Assembly: GCA_021800645.1 (NCBI GenBank)
Contig: JAJYYT010000075.1
Coordinates: 1-8,663, forward strand
Direction of reading: 5' to 3'
Length of the DNA stretch: 8,663 nt
DNA from: Actinomycetes bacterium
Lineage (GTDB): Bacteria > Actinomycetota > Acidimicrobiia > Acidimicrobiales > RAAP-2
A program made the translations under genes and the position numbers. Numbering within the stretch: the first letter of the stretch is position 1; the number at the start of each line of letters is the position of its first letter. Shown here piece by piece: positions 5,778 to 8,663 of this stretch. A model generated the notes under the pieces. The model was not told where the DNA came from. It did not search any database and saw nothing but the letters and a program-made list of their open reading frames with translations.

Positions 5778-7030
5778 CCTGTCACCGCCGTCCGGCTCCT
5801 CTCGTGGCCGGGCGCGCCGCTGGACCTCGGGGCTCGACGAGCGTCCGGCTCTCCTTGCTGCGCCGGTCGCGACTCCTCGGGCTCGTTCTCCATGGGTGGC
5901 GCGAGAGGCGAGCGGCGCGCGTTGGCGAACAGGATACAGCCGGCCGCGTCGAGCTCGACGCCGACGGCCGTCCCCCTCGGGACCCTGCGCTCGCTCACGA
6001 CGCCGGTGAGCCGCCGTGCTCCGGGGCTGTCGACGACGAGCTCGTAGTGGCGCCCGCGGAACGCGCTGTCCTCGACCCGTCCGGCGAGGTGGGCCGATGT
6101 GGACTCCGGCGCGCACAGCCGGACCGCCGAGGGCCGGACGGCGAGCAGCGCGGGGGCGGTCGGGGTGGCGAGCGCGCCCCCGCCACCGGCGCCCCCGCCG
6201 ATGCGCGCGTCGATCGGGCGGGCACCTCCGACGCCGACGGGCTGCACCGAGACGTAGCCGGGGGCCTTGCCCGGCCCGAGGACGGTCACCTCGAGCTCGC
6301 CGGCGAGCCCCGTGAACCTCGCGACGAAGAGGCTGGCGGGCGTGGTGTAGATGTCCTCGGGCGGGCCGAGCTGCACGAGGACGCCGTCTTGGAGGACGCC
6401 CACCCGGTCTGCCAGCGCGAACGCCTCGAGCTGGTCGTGGGTGATGTAGACGGTGGTGGTGCCGGCTTCGCGCACGAGCGAGGAGATCTCGACCCGCAGG
6501 CGCTCACGCAGGTCGGCGTCGAGGTTCGAGAGCGGCTCGTCGCACAAGAGGAGGCCGGTGCCGCCCACGAGCGCTCGAGCGAGCGCGACCCGCTGCTGCT
6601 CGCCGCCGGACAGCTGGACCGGGAAGCGGTCCGTGAGGTGGCCGAGCCCCATGCGCTCGAGCATCTCCGAGGCACGCCGGCGCGCGTCGGCGCGCCCGAG
6701 CCGGCGCCGACGCAGTGCGAACGCGACGTTGTCGCGCGCGTTCAGGTGCGGCCACAGCGCGTAGTCCTGGAACACCATCGCGAGGTCCCGGCGCTCCGGG
6801 GGGAGGTGGACGTGGCCGTCGGCGACCACTCTCTCGCCGATCACGAGCCGCCCGGAGGTCAGCCGCTCGATGCCGGCGATCGTGCGCACGAGGGTCGTCT
6901 TTCCCGACCCCGAAGGCCCGAGGAGCACCATGAAGGTGCCAGGCTCGACCGAGAGGCTCGGTCCCCTGAGGGCGTGGTTCCCCCCGGGGTAGACCTTCCA
7001 GGCGTCTTCGACGACGAGGCGCTCAGCCAC
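5774..7030 (-). CDS. ABC transporter ATP-binding protein, ferric iron/polyamine (FbpC/PotA-like) type
   Basis: A 418-residue cytoplasmic ATPase that powers the permease encoded just upstream. Walker A is GPSGSGKT at 38-45, the Q-loop is at Gln88 (FQDYALWPHL), the signature is LSGGEQQ at 140-146, Walker B is LLLCDEP at 160-166 followed by the D-loop SNLD, and the switch histidine is His198 (THDQLEA). From about 240 to 370 a TOBE/MOP-like regulatory domain follows, as in FbpC, PotA and CysA. Two oddities are a Gly-rich insert (GGGAGGGG) near 278-285 within that domain and a polar, Pro/Arg/Glu-rich tail of about 45 residues after 373. The start is GTG at 7030, overlapping the permease stop by 8 bases; the ribosome site is weak, which suggests translational coupling. 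Substrate cannot be read from the ATPase; iron, polyamine, thiamine or sulfate are all open. Confidence 0.92.
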   Translation of the reverse strand: MAERLVVEDAWKVYPGGNHALRGPSLSVEPGTFMVLLGPSGSGKTTLVRTIAGIERLTSGRLVIGERVVADGHVHLPPERRDLAMVFQDYALWPHLNARDNVAFALRRRRLGRADARRRASEMLERMGLGHLTDRFPVQLSGGEQQRVALARALVGGTGLLLCDEPLSNLDADLRERLRVEISSLVREAGTTTVYITHDQLEAFALADRVGVLQDGVLVQLGPPEDIYTTPASLFVARFTGLAGELEVTVLGPGKAPGYVSVQPVGVGGARPIDARIGGGAGGGGALATPTAPALLAVRPSAVRLCAPESTSAHLAGRVEDSAFRGRHYELVVDSPGARRLTGVVSERRVPRGTAVGVELDAAGCILFANARRSPLAPPMENEPEESRPAQQGEPDARRAPRSSGAPGHERSRTAVTG

Positions 7031-8663
7031 GGGCGGTCGAGCCGATGCGTCGCCAGCCTCTCGGCGCGAGGAGCCGGTAGAGGAGCAGGACGAGGCAGAC
7101 GAGACCGAGCGCGACTACGACCGCGACGACCGATTGTGCCAGCCCGAGGCCGAAGTGGTACCCCGCGAGGTTCAGGTTGATCGCCACCGAGAGGGGCGGC
7201 GATCCCGGCGCGTAGAGGAGCTGGCTGATCGGCAGCTCGAGGAAGATCCCGCAGAACGTGAACAGCCAGGCCATGACGACCGGTCTGGAGACGGCAGGGA
7301 GCACCCCGCGGAGCCACGCGCGCACCGCCCCGGCACCGTGGACGCGCGCCGCGTCGTGGAGCGAGGAGTGCACCTGGGAGACCGGACCGACCAGCACACG
7401 CGCGTTGGTGGCGAGGCTCGAGGCGATGTAGCCGATCAAGAGCAGCCAGACGGTCTGGTAGAGGTCGATCCCGATGTGCGAGAGGAACGGCAGGTTGTAG
7501 GCGAAGATGTAGCCCGCGGCGAACACGACGCCTGGGAGGGCGACGGTGGCGAGGAGGAGGAAGTCGAGCGCCGCGGTCGCCCGAGTCCGCCGGCGTGACA
7601 GGAGGCGCGCGGCCATGAAGCCCGCGACCACCGTGATCGAGGCCGTGACGGCTCCGTAGGCGAGGGACCGGGTGATCGGCCCCGCCACGCCTGGGATGCG
7701 GAAGACGCCCGCATAGTTCGCGAGGGTGATCTTGTCGGACGCGCCGAAGTCGGCGAGCAGCGACCCGGTCACCGCACCGACGGCGGGTGCGCCGAGCGCG
7801 ATCGCGTAGAAGAGCGCGACGCAGCCCGCCGCGAGGATCGCGCCCTTCGTGGAGAGCTGACGCCTGACCGCCTGACGGGTGCGCGCAGAGAGCACCGCGT
7901 AGGTGCGGCCACGCAGCGCTCTCGCCTGCACGACGAGCGGGAGCGCGACCGACGCGACGAGGACGACGCCGATCGCCGCGGCAGCCGGGAAGCTCGGCGG
8001 GAAGTTCCCGATCGCCGCGTAGAGCTGGTAGGTGGCGAGGCTGAAGTGGGAGTTGTACGCGAGCGTGTACGCCACGCCGAAGTCGCTGATCGACTCAGCG
8101 AACCCGATCGCCAGGGCCGACCAGATGGCCGGAGCGAGGATCGGCAGCACGAGGCGGAGCGCGGCGAGCCTCGACGCGCCATGCACGCGGGCCGCGTCCT
8201 CGAGCTCTTGGCCGAGCCCCGCGAGCGATGCGCTGACCGCGAGGTAGGCGAAGGGGACGGAGTTCGTCCCGAGCAGCAGCACGACGCCGAACGGGCCCAT
8301 GATCGCGTGCGTGACGAAGGTGGAACCGAGCCCGAAGCGTGTGAGCACGCCGTCTTTCACGACCAGTCGCTCCCAGCCGATCCCCGGCAGCCAGGTGGGG
8401 ACGAGCAGGACCAGCCACATCCCGATGGGGACGAAGCGCCTGCCGGGCATCGTGGTCCTCTCAGCGAGCCACGCGATCGGCAGCCCGATCGCGACGCCGA
8501 TCAAGGCGGCCGAGACGCTCACCCACAGGGAGTCCAGGATCGAGGTGGCATCTGATCCGGCGAAGATCGTCTTCAGGTACGCGAGGGTGAACCACTGGGG
8601 CCCCTGGTCGAAGAGCCTCGGCGAGACCGACAGGACGAGGAAGCAGGCGCACGGCGCGAGGAT
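7023..8663 (-). CDS. ABC transporter permease with two fused transport domains (FbpB-like), N-terminus outside window
   Basis: An inner-membrane permease of the two-domain FbpB/AfuB kind, 546 residues visible. The frame is open to the right edge: upstream of the GTG at 8522 another 47 residues read through, ending a hydrophobic helix followed by QWFTLAYLKTIF, so 8522 is not the start. Each half has an ATPase-contact EAA loop: EDAARVHGASRLAALRLVLP at about 8201-8142, and HDAARVHGAGAVRAWLRGVLP at about 7358-7296. A linker with basic residues (RTRQAVRRQLSTKG) near 7880-7840 joins the halves. The second half has FLELPISQLLYAPGSPPLSVAI near 7245-7177, resembling the ELPxxxLLxPPG stretch of ferric-type permeases. 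The family is usually about 520-580 residues, so only a short N-terminal piece is missing. A periplasmic binding-protein gene would be expected further right. Iron is the best guess for substrate, but polyamine or other small anions are possible. Confidence 0.92.
   Translation of the reverse strand: MLAPCACFLVLSVSPRLFDQGPQWFTLAYLKTIFAGSDATSILDSLWVSVSAALIGVAIGLPIAWLAERTTMPGRRFVPIGMWLVLLVPTWLPGIGWERLVVKDGVLTRFGLGSTFVTHAIMGPFGVVLLLGTNSVPFAYLAVSASLAGLGQELEDAARVHGASRLAALRLVLPILAPAIWSALAIGFAESISDFGVAYTLAYNSHFSLATYQLYAAIGNFPPSFPAAAAIGVVLVASVALPLVVQARALRGRTYAVLSARTRQAVRRQLSTKGAILAAGCVALFYAIALGAPAVGAVTGSLLADFGASDKITLANYAGVFRIPGVAGPITRSLAYGAVTASITVVAGFMAARLLSRRRTRATAALDFLLLATVALPGVVFAAGYIFAYNLPFLSHIGIDLYQTVWLLLIGYIASSLATNARVLVGPVSQVHSSLHDAARVHGAGAVRAWLRGVLPAVSRPVVMAWLFTFCGIFLELPISQLLYAPGSPPLSVAINLNLAGYHFGLGLAQSVVAVVVALGLVCLVLLLYRLLAPRGWRRIGSTARG

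Noticed and set aside
4902..6047. + strand open frame of 381 codons with a repeated RGVEV peptide
   Set aside because: The peptide repeat is only the reverse reading of the 15-base array. The - strand reading gives a plausible membrane protein with coupled start and stop.
5804..7180. + strand open frame of 458 codons opposite the ATPase gene
   Set aside because: The - strand shows every ABC ATPase motif in order; the + strand translation has none and is charged low-complexity sequence.

Overview
The window is very GC-rich, gene-dense DNA that looks like a chromosome of the phylum Actinomycetota. The evidence is a DprE1/DprE2 pair (arabinan precursor synthesis), a luciferase-like oxidoreductase of the kind that usually uses coenzyme F420, a GlgX-type glycogen debranching enzyme, and frequent GTG starts. 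A non-mycobacterial lineage such as Acidimicrobiia is a reasonable guess, but no marker gene here settles it. Nothing indicates a plasmid, phage or insertion element.

Layout. On the + strand, bases 2-1270 hold the C-terminal part of GlgX, which enters from the left edge. All other genes lie on the - strand and converge on it. From right to left they are: a two-domain ABC permease entering from the right edge (8663-7023), its ATPase (7030-5774), an FTR1-like seven-helix membrane protein ending in a six-fold HLDPA repeat (5777-4917), a 79-residue two-helix membrane protein (4920-4681), DprE1 (about 4578-3157), DprE2 (3146-2388) and a luciferase-like oxidoreductase (2281-1364).

How they fit together. 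The first four - strand genes overlap each other by 8, 4 and 4 bases and look like one translationally coupled transport module. The ATPase and permease are of the ferric-iron/polyamine type. The third protein has the 3+3+1 helix plan and paired acidic motifs of iron permeases. Metal (possibly iron) uptake is therefore the leading guess, but the substrate is not proven and no binding protein is in view. DprE1 and DprE2 together epimerise decaprenyl-phosphoryl-ribose to the arabinose donor. They follow in the same direction and may be read from the same transcript. The oxidoreductase follows a 106-base gap that carries a small tandem-repeat array and a perfect inverted repeat, so it may have its own control.

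Most notable points: DprE1 has no ATG, GTG or TTG start upstream of clearly conserved coding sequence; DprE1 carries alanine at the site of the benzothiazinone target cysteine; the FTR1-like protein shows an ungapped internal duplication at an offset of exactly 119 residues; its C-terminus is built from six identical 15-base repeats; and an unexplained 17-base-period repeat array lies before the oxidoreductase.
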